From a virus, in the IMG/VR virus record IMGVR_UViG_3300042350_003533, positions 1 through 27,405 of that record: a DNA stretch of 27,405 nucleotides; one strand, written 5' to 3'. The notes under the pieces are model-generated. The model searched no databases, was not told the DNA's origin, and was given only the letters and a program-made list of their open reading frames with translations. Made by a program: the position numbers and the translations under genes. Shown here piece by piece: positions 14,526-21,230 of the stretch (position 1 is its first letter; each line of letters begins with the position of its first letter).

Positions 14526-15656
14526 ATGAAAGAATTAGTAAACTTTGAACATTTTAGAATTATAAAAGAAGCTGAGGTTAGACTAGAGGCTCACTTAGAT
14601 TCTATAGTTGAGCAGGCAATTAATGAAGCCACTCCAAAACAGGCACAGACTAGAGCAGGTGCTCTTTTTCAGAATCCTGTAAAATTTATGAAGATTAAGA
14701 ATAATGCCAAGAAGTATCAACAGGCATTAGTTCAGAAGGCTCTTAATAATGTAGACTACGAAAAGAAAAAGCAAGCCGCTGGTGGAGAAGTAGATAAAGA
14801 TAAAATGGAGGTTCTTAAACAGGCAAATGCTGCAAAGAACCAGGCACTCGCCGATAAAGCTTCTGCTATTTCTGACCGTATGACTACGCTTGCAACTAGC
14901 CCAGGTCTTCAGGCTGTTAAATCTCTTGCAATTTCAAAGGCTAAAGTTGCTGCTGCTGAAACTGCTCTTAAAGCTGCTGATGCTGAAGAGACTAAGCAAC
15001 TTAAGATCCAAATAAAGAAACTTAATGCTCAAGCTGCAAAGGCCGAAGCAGATATTAAAGATTATGAAAAACAAGCTGAGCCTGCAGCAGAAGCACCAGC
15101 AGAAGCACCTCAGCAACAGGAGGAGCCTAAGGTAAAGGCAGAACCTTCCACTGAAGCAGACACCAAAGCATTGGAAGATGCTAAGGCAGCAATTTCTGCA
15201 GCTAAAGCTAATTATGATCAGGTTAAAGACGGTGATGATGAAGGTGCAAAAATTGACGCCAAGATTAAGTTTAAGCAGGCACAACAGAAAAAAGCTAAGC
15301 TTGAAGGTAATGATGAACTTTATCAAGGTCTAGGTGATGATATTGGCGAATTAATGACCCAGAAGCAGAAACTTAGTAAAGAACCTACCGAAACTAAAAC
15401 TGAAGCTACACCTGATCCTCTTGATAAAGAAATAGCAGATCAGGAAGATAAGATAGCTGCAATTAAGAATACGGCAAAAGATAAAAACAGTCCTCTTGCA
15501 AACCCTGAGGTTTTAGCAAAAGCTCTTGAACCAGAAGAAAATAAATTAAAAGAACTTAAAGATAAAAAGTCTGGTAAAAAAGAAGAATCTGCTGGTTATA
15601 TCGGAGAATCATTTACTGATAAGTTTAGACGACTAATGAAAGACGTTAATGTATAA
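14526..15656 (+). CDS. Charged Ala/Lys/Glu-rich coiled-coil protein, candidate prohead core protein
   Basis: 376 residues, dominated by Ala, Lys, Glu, Asp and Gln. Long helices or coiled coils cover most of the chain, broken by a Pro/Ala/Glu linker near 180-210 (AEAPAEAPQQQ). There are no Cys residues or membrane segments. INEA at 32-35 and IGES at 359-362 resemble the candidate protease sites in the capsid and scaffold proteins. The last 15 residues, beginning SFTDKF, resemble the 16-residue tail SFAADL of the protease-scaffold protein. Composition, late promoter and these sites suggest a core or internal head protein like T4 gp22, gp67, gp68 or the IPs. No sequence family is recognised, so this is inference. 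Confidence 0.8.
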   Translation: MKELVNFEHFRIIKEAEVRLEAHLDSIVEQAINEATPKQAQTRAGALFQNPVKFMKIKNNAKKYQQALVQKALNNVDYEKKKQAAGGEVDKDKMEVLKQANAAKNQALADKASAISDRMTTLATSPGLQAVKSLAISKAKVAAAETALKAADAEETKQLKIQIKKLNAQAAKAEADIKDYEKQAEPAAEAPAEAPQQQEEPKVKAEPSTEADTKALEDAKAAISAAKANYDQVKDGDDEGAKIDAKIKFKQAQQKKAKLEGNDELYQGLGDDIGELMTQKQKLSKEPTETKTEATPDPLDKEIADQEDKIAAIKNTAKDKNSPLANPEVLAKALEPEENKLKELKDKKSGKKEESAGYIGESFTDKFRRLMKDVNV

Positions 15657-16140
15657 AGTTCGTAAGATAAACTTTGGATGGTATAGAAGGCGGCATGGTA
15701 TTCTTTTAGAAAATCTGCCGCCTTCAAAGCAAAGATTCATGGTAGAGAATGATTACCTAAAATGGTTAGATGCAGATACTCAAGCATTTGAGATCATATT
15801 TAAGGTAGAGGATATGAATGATCATGAAAAGAATCCTAACAAGATTCTTTGGAATCCTTTTCGTGAAACTTTTACCACAATTAAAGAAGTTGAATCTGAC
15901 TCAAATGTTATGGATTGGAATTGCGCAATCTGTGACGTGGAGATTAAGTCAAGAATGGATTCAAAAAAGATAGAAAACTTTGTTTGTAAAAGATGTTCTG
16001 AGGCTCATAACTCACGGAATAAAAGGGTTGATCAAAGAGTAATAGATTCCTCTGTTAAATTTACTAAACACTGTAAATCTCTTCTAAAAGGTGAACAAAG
16101 GGAGTTTATAAACTATATTAAGAGATCATTTAAGGGATAG
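15649..16140 (+). CDS. Hypothetical zinc-ribbon protein
   Basis: 163 residues, basic. Two CxxC knuckles (Cys92/Cys95 and Cys113/Cys116), about 17 residues apart, can bind one zinc as a ribbon. The N-terminus is strongly basic (KVRKINFGWYRRRHG). The C-terminus is basic and helical, ending KRSFKG. It overlaps the previous gene by 8 bases and the minus-strand gene by 15 bases tail to tail. A nucleic-acid or protein-binding role is plausible from the zinc ribbon and charge. I do not recognise the family. Confidence 0.75.
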   Translation: MYKVRKINFGWYRRRHGILLENLPPSKQRFMVENDYLKWLDADTQAFEIIFKVEDMNDHEKNPNKILWNPFRETFTTIKEVESDSNVMDWNCAICDVEIKSRMDSKKIENFVCKRCSEAHNSRNKRVDQRVIDSSVKFTKHCKSLLKGEQREFINYIKRSFKG

Positions 16141-16935
16141 AGCTTTATCTAAAGTAATCCTCGGCCAAACGGTTAGCAAACTTTTAGGAGAAGCATTATA
16201 AACCTCAACACCCTTTTGTTTAAGAAGATCTGCAATAACTCTAAACCCTGGTATAAACTGGTCTCTATAAATATTATCACCAGTAACAGGAACTGGATAT
16301 CCATTATGATGATGGCTTACCTTTCCATCATTACCCATATCATATCCTAACAATACAATTCTTTTTGCGCCTAAATGATATGCTAGGTTGATAGCAGCAT
16401 ATCCGCTGTTATTTCCATGTGCAAGAGTATCCTTTGATTCCTCAAGACCAAATTTATTTCCTCTTTTAAGAATCTTAATATCACCTATGTATGATGGATG
16501 ATCTCTTATTGTAAATTTTAGACCTTTGAAATCATCTATCTCTTTTTTCATCCATGAGTAAACTCGGGAATCTGTCCAATAGAGAACCTGTGCACTAGGA
16601 TACGATACCAAAGATTTGTTAATTGCTATAACCTTTTTACCATGTAATGAAGTCCAGTTAAAATCTCTAAGAGAAGGTCCACCACCAATAATAAAAACCG
16701 TTTCCCCTGACCACATTTGATCAACCTTACCAACTGCTCTTCTTGTAGGTTGACCTACCGCATTCATGGTTAAGTTTCTTTTTTGTACAACTGGTATGTT
16801 GTCCGGGCTTACGATTATTCTACCTAACTTTTCATCAGATGAACCTTTCTTTACAACAGTTGGTGGCATGCCGCGGTTTTCTTTAATGATAGGTACTCTT
16901 CTGTCATTACCTAGTATTTTCCTTACTCTTCTCAT
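16126..16935 (-). CDS. DUF115 / MptE-like Rossmann protein, putative glycosyltransferase-like
   Basis: 269 residues, the only minus-strand gene here. After a basic, Pro-rich N-terminal extension of about 75 residues comes VFIIGGGPSL (about 80-89), a nucleotide-binding loop typical of DUF115/MptE-like proteins. Then KKVIAINKS, a YWTD segment at 119-122, SGYAAINLAYHLGAKRIVLLGYDM at about 177-200 and a His-rich HHHNGYP. In that superfamily members are pterin diphosphokinases or are linked to sugar transfer and flagellin glycosylation; the phage substrate is unknown. It faces the zinc-ribbon gene with a 15-base overlap and diverges from gp44 across 80 bases. It may be an independently regulated accessory gene, possibly for modifying a virion or cell-surface glycan. 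Confidence 0.8.
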   Translation of the reverse strand: MRRVRKILGNDRRVPIIKENRGMPPTVVKKGSSDEKLGRIIVSPDNIPVVQKRNLTMNAVGQPTRRAVGKVDQMWSGETVFIIGGGPSLRDFNWTSLHGKKVIAINKSLVSYPSAQVLYWTDSRVYSWMKKEIDDFKGLKFTIRDHPSYIGDIKILKRGNKFGLEESKDTLAHGNNSGYAAINLAYHLGAKRIVLLGYDMGNDGKVSHHHNGYPVPVTGDNIYRDQFIPGFRVIADLLKQKGVEVYNASPKSLLTVWPRITLDKALSLK

Positions 16936-16992
16936 GTAGGTCTTATATGATTTTTTTATTTATCCTTGGTAAAACTATCACACGAGTTTGCA

Positions 16993-17000
16993 TATAAAAA
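16993..17000 (+). promoter_or_regulatory. Possible promoter upstream of gp44
   Basis: TATAAAAA in CATATAAAAATA, 15 bases before the ATG at 17016, in the divergent 80-base gap. It departs from TATATAAA, so it may be an early or middle promoter or a degenerate late box. The minus-strand gene must also have its promoter in this gap; I see only AT-rich sequence for it. Confidence 0.35.
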
Positions 17001-17015
17001 TAAACTATATCTTAT

Positions 17016-17978
17016 ATGAGGAATGTACAAAATATTCTTTTAACTGAAAAGTATCGGCCACAGAGTTTAGATGATCTTATTACACCTAAAAGAGTAGGTG
17101 ATAAGTTATCAAAGGGAGTTTATCAGCATCTTCTTTTACATGGTAGTCCTGGTACTGGAAAAACCTCTGCAGCCAAAGCATTGGTTAAACATTTCAAACA
17201 TCCATATCTTTACATTAATGCATCAACTGATACATCTGTAGATATTGTTAGAAATCGTATTACTGACTTCTGTGCTAATCGTTCAATTATGGACGAGCCT
17301 GGAAAACTTAAGGTAATTATTCTTGATGAGATTGATGGAGTATCTGATCAATTCTTTAAAGCTCTTCGTGCTACTATGGATCAATTTGCATCTAATGCAA
17401 GATTCATTGCAACTTGTAATTACATTAATAAAGTACCTGATCCAATTCAGTCAAGATTTGAAATGATTGATTTTGATTTTACTAAGGAAGAAGAAACAGA
17501 AATCATGAAGGGTTACATTATGAGAATTCTTCAAATCTGTAAAGAAGAAGGAATTGGTATTGATAAGCATGCAGCGGTTGAATTAGTAAAAAGAAAATTT
17601 CCGGATCTTCGTAATATGCTTAACCAATTACAAGGCTTTAAGTCTCAAGGTAAAGAAGTAATTACGGTTGAAGATATTAAGAAGTTTAGTTCTGTTTACA
17701 AGGATGTATATGATCTTATCATAGATAACACCGATCCTGTAAAAAACTATCAGTATATGTTATCCAATTATGCAAATAGAGTAGATGATGTCTTATCTTC
17801 TTTAGGTGCAGAATTTATTGAATACATACAACAAGAAAGGACTTCATACATACAATTTATACCACAAGTAATTGTGACGGTATCAAAATATCAATCACAA
17901 AGACAGTTAGTTATTGATCCTGCGGTTTCTATGCTCGCATGTATCTATGAACTGCAGTCAATATTAAATGGCGCATAA
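17016..17978 (+). CDS. 44: Sliding-clamp loader large subunit, gp44-like (RFC-type AAA+)
   Basis: 320 residues, equal to T4 gp44 (319). N-terminal LTEKYRPQSLDDLI is the clamp-loader box II. Walker A GSPGTGKTS is at 43-51, Walker B DEID at 104-107, sensor 1 ATCNY at 132-136, and the SRF at 146-148 takes the place of the SRC arginine finger. It opens the gp45 clamp and loads it on primer-template with gp62, whose likely gene is further down. The clamp also activates late transcription in T4, so this gene links replication to gp55. No gp45 or gp43 gene is in the window. Confidence 0.94.
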   Translation: MRNVQNILLTEKYRPQSLDDLITPKRVGDKLSKGVYQHLLLHGSPGTGKTSAAKALVKHFKHPYLYINASTDTSVDIVRNRITDFCANRSIMDEPGKLKVIILDEIDGVSDQFFKALRATMDQFASNARFIATCNYINKVPDPIQSRFEMIDFDFTKEEETEIMKGYIMRILQICKEEGIGIDKHAAVELVKRKFPDLRNMLNQLQGFKSQGKEVITVEDIKKFSSVYKDVYDLIIDNTDPVKNYQYMLSNYANRVDDVLSSLGAEFIEYIQQERTSYIQFIPQVIVTVSKYQSQRQLVIDPAVSMLACIYELQSILNGA

Positions 17979-17979
17979 T

Positions 17980-18144
17980 ATGTCTGATAACTTATTAAAT
18001 GAACTAATTAAGAGATATCCTAATCATTTTGCATTAGGTGAAGCAGTTAAAAGGTTTTGGGAATTTAAGAGAGAAAGATCCAATAAATCTCTAGACGAGA
18101 TTGAAAAAGAATTTCTTATCATAAACTTTCAGTTTAATCCTTAA
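17980..18144 (+). CDS. Small hypothetical protein (54 aa)
   Basis: Short ORF starting ATG at 17980, one base after the gp44 stop (TAATATG), ending TAA at 18142-18144. The product MSDNLLNELIKRYPNH... is helical with a basic FWEFKRERSNKS segment and ends FQFNP. It fills most of the 197-base gap between gp44 and RNase H. The coupled start and codon use like its neighbours support it as real. It is far too short for gp62 (about 187 residues in T4). Function unknown. Confidence 0.6.
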   Translation: MSDNLLNELIKRYPNHFALGEAVKRFWEFKRERSNKSLDEIEKEFLIINFQFNP

Positions 18145-18157
18145 CCTGTTATTATTT

Positions 18158-18164
18158 TATAAAT
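18158..18164 (+). promoter_or_regulatory. Possible promoter upstream of RNase H
   Basis: TATAAAT followed by TATAAAAC in an AT-rich 32-base gap before the ATG at 18177. It partly resembles the late box but lacks TATATAAA, so the class is uncertain. Confidence 0.3.
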
Positions 18165-18176
18165 TATAAAACATAG

Positions 18177-19391
18177 ATGAAAAAGACAGGTAGACACACA
18201 TTCGTTGTGGACGGAAATTATTTTCTGTTCAGAACATTATATGTCTTGCCTCGTCAGGGTAAGTCTAAAGAATTACTAGGTTCAGCCGAAGAAGCACAAT
18301 CTTTTATGGTAAAGCTCGCAACTGACTTTGCATACCAGGTTAGGTTATTTGAAGGACTTATTGATAAAATTGTATGGACAGTAGATTCACGTTCATGGCG
18401 TAAAGACTTTTATCCTGAGGCAGACTATAAAGGAAATCGTAAACAAGATTCCACTATTAACTGGGAAAACTTTTCTAAAGTATCCGAAGACTTTATTTCA
18501 TTCCTGGTTCGCCAGGGTGTAATCGTATCCAAAATTGATGGTGCCGAAGGTGATGACCTAATGTATGCATGGAATACAGAATCATTGGCAAATAACAAAT
18601 CAGTAATTATGTTTACTGGTGATAGGGATCTTGTTCAATTGGTTAACACTAATGGAAATACTCATACTATTCTATTTTCACCGGCTCACAAAAAATTGTA
18701 TACATATCAAGGATTCTCTGAATGGATGAATACTGAAACCGATGAATCATCTACTGACATCTTTGATTTAATGAAGGTTTCAGTTTCACCAGAAAATCAA
18801 TCTAAGAAACTATTACAAATTCTTGTTAAAAAGAAAAAGGTTGATATCATCGAGGTTGATCCAGAAGAGTTTAGATTTAGAAAGGTTTTAACTGGTGATG
18901 CCGGTGATAATGTTACTCCTGCATACTGGTATGTATCAAAGGATCGTAGGTATGGTATCAGTGAAAAGAAGGCAGAAGAAATCGTATCTGAATTCAAACA
19001 AAAACATGGTACCCTTTCTCATATGTATCTCTATAATGAAGAGTTCATTACCGATTTGGCAAACATCACTATTAGGGTTATGAAGGCTAAACATATGACC
19101 CGCGAACAGATCATATCCAATATAAAGTCTAATGTAAACCTAATGGTTCTTTCTTCGGAATCAATCCCAGAAGGTATCCTAGACGAAATGTTTCGCTCTA
19201 TAGAGACAAAGATTAATCTGAATGTTCTTAATATAAATGGTGTTTCCTCAATGAAAGCTATTTTGGAAAATACTTCTTATAAGGCAGAAGATACTTCAAT
19301 CGCAGTCTCATCCAAGATATTTAAGGATGATGAAGAGGACGGCGATTTTTCATTCATTACCGACCGTAAACAAAAAGGAAAGATATTTTAA
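18177..19391 (+). CDS. rnh: RNase H / 5'-3' exonuclease of the FEN family, T4 Rnh-like
   Basis: 404 residues, longer than T4 RNase H (305). Acidic metal-binding residues occur in family order: Asp12 in VVDGNY, Asp70 in VDSRSW, then EGDD at 124-127, GDRD at 148-151 and TGDAGDN at 239-245. The helix-3-turn-helix follows with KKAEEIVSEF. It removes RNA primers and flaps on the lagging strand. An insertion around residues 175-235, rich in Lys (VKKKKVD), is not typical and adds length, and the acidic then basic tail (DDEEDGDFSF ... KQKGKIF) may bind partners such as ssDNA-binding protein. Upstream gp44 and downstream gp62-like place it in the replication block. Confidence 0.9.
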   Translation: MKKTGRHTFVVDGNYFLFRTLYVLPRQGKSKELLGSAEEAQSFMVKLATDFAYQVRLFEGLIDKIVWTVDSRSWRKDFYPEADYKGNRKQDSTINWENFSKVSEDFISFLVRQGVIVSKIDGAEGDDLMYAWNTESLANNKSVIMFTGDRDLVQLVNTNGNTHTILFSPAHKKLYTYQGFSEWMNTETDESSTDIFDLMKVSVSPENQSKKLLQILVKKKKVDIIEVDPEEFRFRKVLTGDAGDNVTPAYWYVSKDRRYGISEKKAEEIVSEFKQKHGTLSHMYLYNEEFITDLANITIRVMKAKHMTREQIISNIKSNVNLMVLSSESIPEGILDEMFRSIETKINLNVLNINGVSSMKAILENTSYKAEDTSIAVSSKIFKDDEEDGDFSFITDRKQKGKIF

Positions 19392-19394
19392 GTT

Positions 19395-19685
19395 ATGACA
19401 CCTAAACTGGAAAAGAGAATAGACGATGCTATGATGGAATGTTATCGTCGCTTGTTTGCTCAATCAACTCCTACTGGAGATTTTGATAAAATGTTTGAAG
19501 AAGCAGAGATAAATGAATTTCATCAAAAAGTAATTCCATTCATGGACTATGAATTGGAAGAGAGTAAATGGGAGCCTATTTTTCTGGATATCATTAAAGA
19601 ATTTAAGATTCCTAAAAGATATGATGGTATGTTTAGAAGAAGTATTTTATTAGGATGTTCTCCTAAAACAAAAATGGGTTGCTAA
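19395..19685 (+). CDS. Small hypothetical protein in the replication block
   Basis: 96 residues, mostly helical and acidic in the first two thirds (DKMFEEAEINEF), then a basic end with IPKRYDGMFRRSILLG and a Cys pair (CSPKTKMGC). It starts 3 bases after RNase H, so it is translated from the same message. I do not recognise a family. It has no clear resemblance to T4 gp33 or UvsY. Association with replication is by location only. Confidence 0.75.
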   Translation: MTPKLEKRIDDAMMECYRRLFAQSTPTGDFDKMFEEAEINEFHQKVIPFMDYELEESKWEPIFLDIIKEFKIPKRYDGMFRRSILLGCSPKTKMGC

Positions 19686-19705
19686 CCTATAATAAAAAAT
19701 AGGAT

Positions 19706-20122
19706 ATGCAATTATTTGACTATATAAAAGTTTTATTTGGTAAGGATGCTCAATGGGATAAAGTTTCTAGTTATGATAAGTCTAGAAATTCCTTTATGAC
19801 AAATCGTTTTATGAGTATTAAATTTCCTATTCAGGCAAATCTATTTAATACTCTTAAAATTGATCCAGTAGGTCAAGCAGAAGCATGGAGAATGGTTGCT
19901 TCAAAATTTAATAAAGTGCCAGGTTTCATTTATACTAAAGTAAAGAAACAAGAAAAAGAAAAACAGTGGACACCAGATCCTAAGGCTGTTGAACTTTATA
20001 TGAAATTTAATGAAATAGGTCATAGAGAGTTTAAAGAATGCTTAAAATATAACCCATCAGAAGTCCGAACCGCGATAGATATATTAGAAAAACAGATGGG
20101 AAATGATGTTAATCGACAATAA
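19706..20122 (+). CDS. 62: Probable sliding-clamp loader small subunit, gp62-like
   Basis: 138 residues (T4 gp62 is 187). The pattern matches gp62 proteins as I remember them: NRFMSIKFPIQANLFN (T4 [22 protein letters not shown]), a short helix, then MVASKFNKVPGFIYTK (T4 LMAAVPRGKRYGKWAK), then a C-terminal EVRTAIDILEKQ helix like the AR-A-x-x-IL ending in other T4-like gp62 proteins. It would complete the gp44/62 loader, though T4 has the two genes adjacent and here four kb of start-to-end distance includes RNase H and two small genes. Remote similarity only. Overlaps the next gene by 17-20 bases. Confidence 0.62.
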   Translation: MQLFDYIKVLFGKDAQWDKVSSYDKSRNSFMTNRFMSIKFPIQANLFNTLKIDPVGQAEAWRMVASKFNKVPGFIYTKVKKQEKEKQWTPDPKAVELYMKFNEIGHREFKECLKYNPSEVRTAIDILEKQMGNDVNRQ

Positions 20123-20774
20123 ATTTGAGTTAGGTATTCCTACGCACATTTACTTCACACTTTATAAGTTTGATCACATTGATAGTATTATCATATCAAG
20201 GGTAATAAAGGAGTGTAAAAACTCGAATACTTCTGATGATGAAAATCTATTCACTGTTGATGTGGATTCTTTTGTGTCTGCAATCAAAGGAAATAAAAGA
20301 TTAGAAAAAGAAATCACAAAAGCTGAAGCAGATGGTCTTTCATCTATACCTGGACATAAACCAAATTCAGTTACATTTCTTTGGTCAATTATTGACAGAC
20401 TTGAAAACTTAGAGTGGTTAACCTTTTCAGTTTCTTATGATAAGAAATTTAGTAGAGTTGTTAAGGTTAACAATAAAGAAATTATGAGCTTCTATTTTAA
20501 GATAGAAGAAGGTATTTTTGACTTAACTCAAGTATTTGGTAGAAGCCAATTAGATATCATTAATAAAAAGATAATTGAGTATAAGATTATGCCAAATAAG
20601 TATCTGGAAAGATCTGGGTATTTTTACATGCAAGCTTCTTTATTATTTGAGATATTAGGCCAACTTGAAATTGATGGCACCCTTAGTACATTTGATCTTC
20701 TTGATCATATTGATCAAAAATTGGAAGAAGATGATCCTGTTCTTTTAGTGAAGACAGACTATACTCCTTATTAA
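20106..20774 (+). CDS. Hypothetical protein after gp62-like
   Basis: 222 residues from the second of two adjacent ATGs (20103 and 20106; either possible). It starts inside the gp62-like gene. Composition is mixed alpha/beta with a Lys-rich region near 65-80, a WSIIDRLENLEWLTFSVSYDKKFSR segment, and an acidic C-terminus DQKLEEDDPVLLVKTDYTPY. No metal-binding or NTP-binding motif is visible, and there is no signal or membrane segment. No late box precedes it, so it belongs to the replication transcription unit. Function unknown. Confidence 0.75.
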   Translation: MLIDNKFELGIPTHIYFTLYKFDHIDSIIISRVIKECKNSNTSDDENLFTVDVDSFVSAIKGNKRLEKEITKAEADGLSSIPGHKPNSVTFLWSIIDRLENLEWLTFSVSYDKKFSRVVKVNNKEIMSFYFKIEEGIFDLTQVFGRSQLDIINKKIIEYKIMPNKYLERSGYFYMQASLLFEILGQLEIDGTLSTFDLLDHIDQKLEEDDPVLLVKTDYTPY

Positions 20775-20778
20775 GGAA

Positions 20779-20786
20779 TATATAAA
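20779..20786 (+). promoter_or_regulatory. T4-type late promoter -10 box
   Basis: TATATAAA in GGAATATATAAAC, 12 bases before the ATG at 20799. It marks the return from replication genes to virion genes and probably serves both the membrane protein and the neck/LamG gene 3 bases beyond it. Confidence 0.75.
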
Positions 20787-20798
20787 CAAAAAGGTCTT

Positions 20799-21227
20799 AT
20801 GAAAAGTTTTTTAAGGAGATGTTGCGAGTCTAAGCGCGAATGTGTAACATATTTAATCGTATTTTTATGGTTAGCGGTTGGAGTTACTGCAACATATTTT
20901 GAAACTGATTTTACAGCGTTAGCTGCATATTTTGTTTCCCTAACAGGTTTCGTTGCTTCATATATTTTTGGTGAAAGTGTTCGTAAAAGTAAAAATTCAT
21001 CAATATTTTTACCAGGTCCTAACAGTAGAAGAGAAGTTATGATGTATGTTACAATAGCTCTCTGGTTAACAGTAGGAGTTTGGGTAATTGTACAGAAAGC
21101 TGATCTTATTGGTGTAAGTGCATATTTTGCTGCTTTAACCCCATTTGTAGGTTCATATATTTTAGGTGAAACATTTAAGAAAGAAGTAACTATTATCGAA
21201 GACGATATAGAACAAATAAATTCATAA
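20799..21227 (+). CDS. Small membrane protein with duplicated two-helix unit, holin-like candidate
   Basis: 142 residues with four probable membrane helices in two similar halves 65 residues apart: LWLAVGV at 23-29 and LWLTVGV at 88-94, AAYF at 42-45 and SAYF at 107-110, FVASYIFGES at 51-60 and FVGSYILGET at 116-125. The N-terminus has RRCCESKREC. A basic loop (65-80) joins the halves and the tail is acidic (EDDIEQINS). It should sit in the inner membrane with the loop and both ends probably in the cytoplasm. Size, late expression and lack of enzymatic motifs make a holin or other lysis/envelope protein conceivable, but no lysin is nearby. AAAGG 5 bases before the ATG is one of the few SD-like sites in the window. 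Confidence 0.82.
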   Translation: MKSFLRRCCESKRECVTYLIVFLWLAVGVTATYFETDFTALAAYFVSLTGFVASYIFGESVRKSKNSSIFLPGPNSRREVMMYVTIALWLTVGVWVIVQKADLIGVSAYFAALTPFVGSYILGETFKKEVTIIEDDIEQINS

Positions 21228-21230
21228 TAA

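Noticed and set aside
14934-15326. Minus-strand 130-residue open frame opposite the Ala/Lys/Glu-rich gene
   Set aside because: Its Leu/Phe/Cys-rich product is the antisense of Lys/Glu/Ala codons, with no leader or family match; a shadow.
16126-16160. Imperfect palindrome GATAGAGCTTTATC near the convergent gene ends as a bidirectional terminator
   Set aside because: Short, AT-rich, without T-tracts on either side, and lying in coding sequence.
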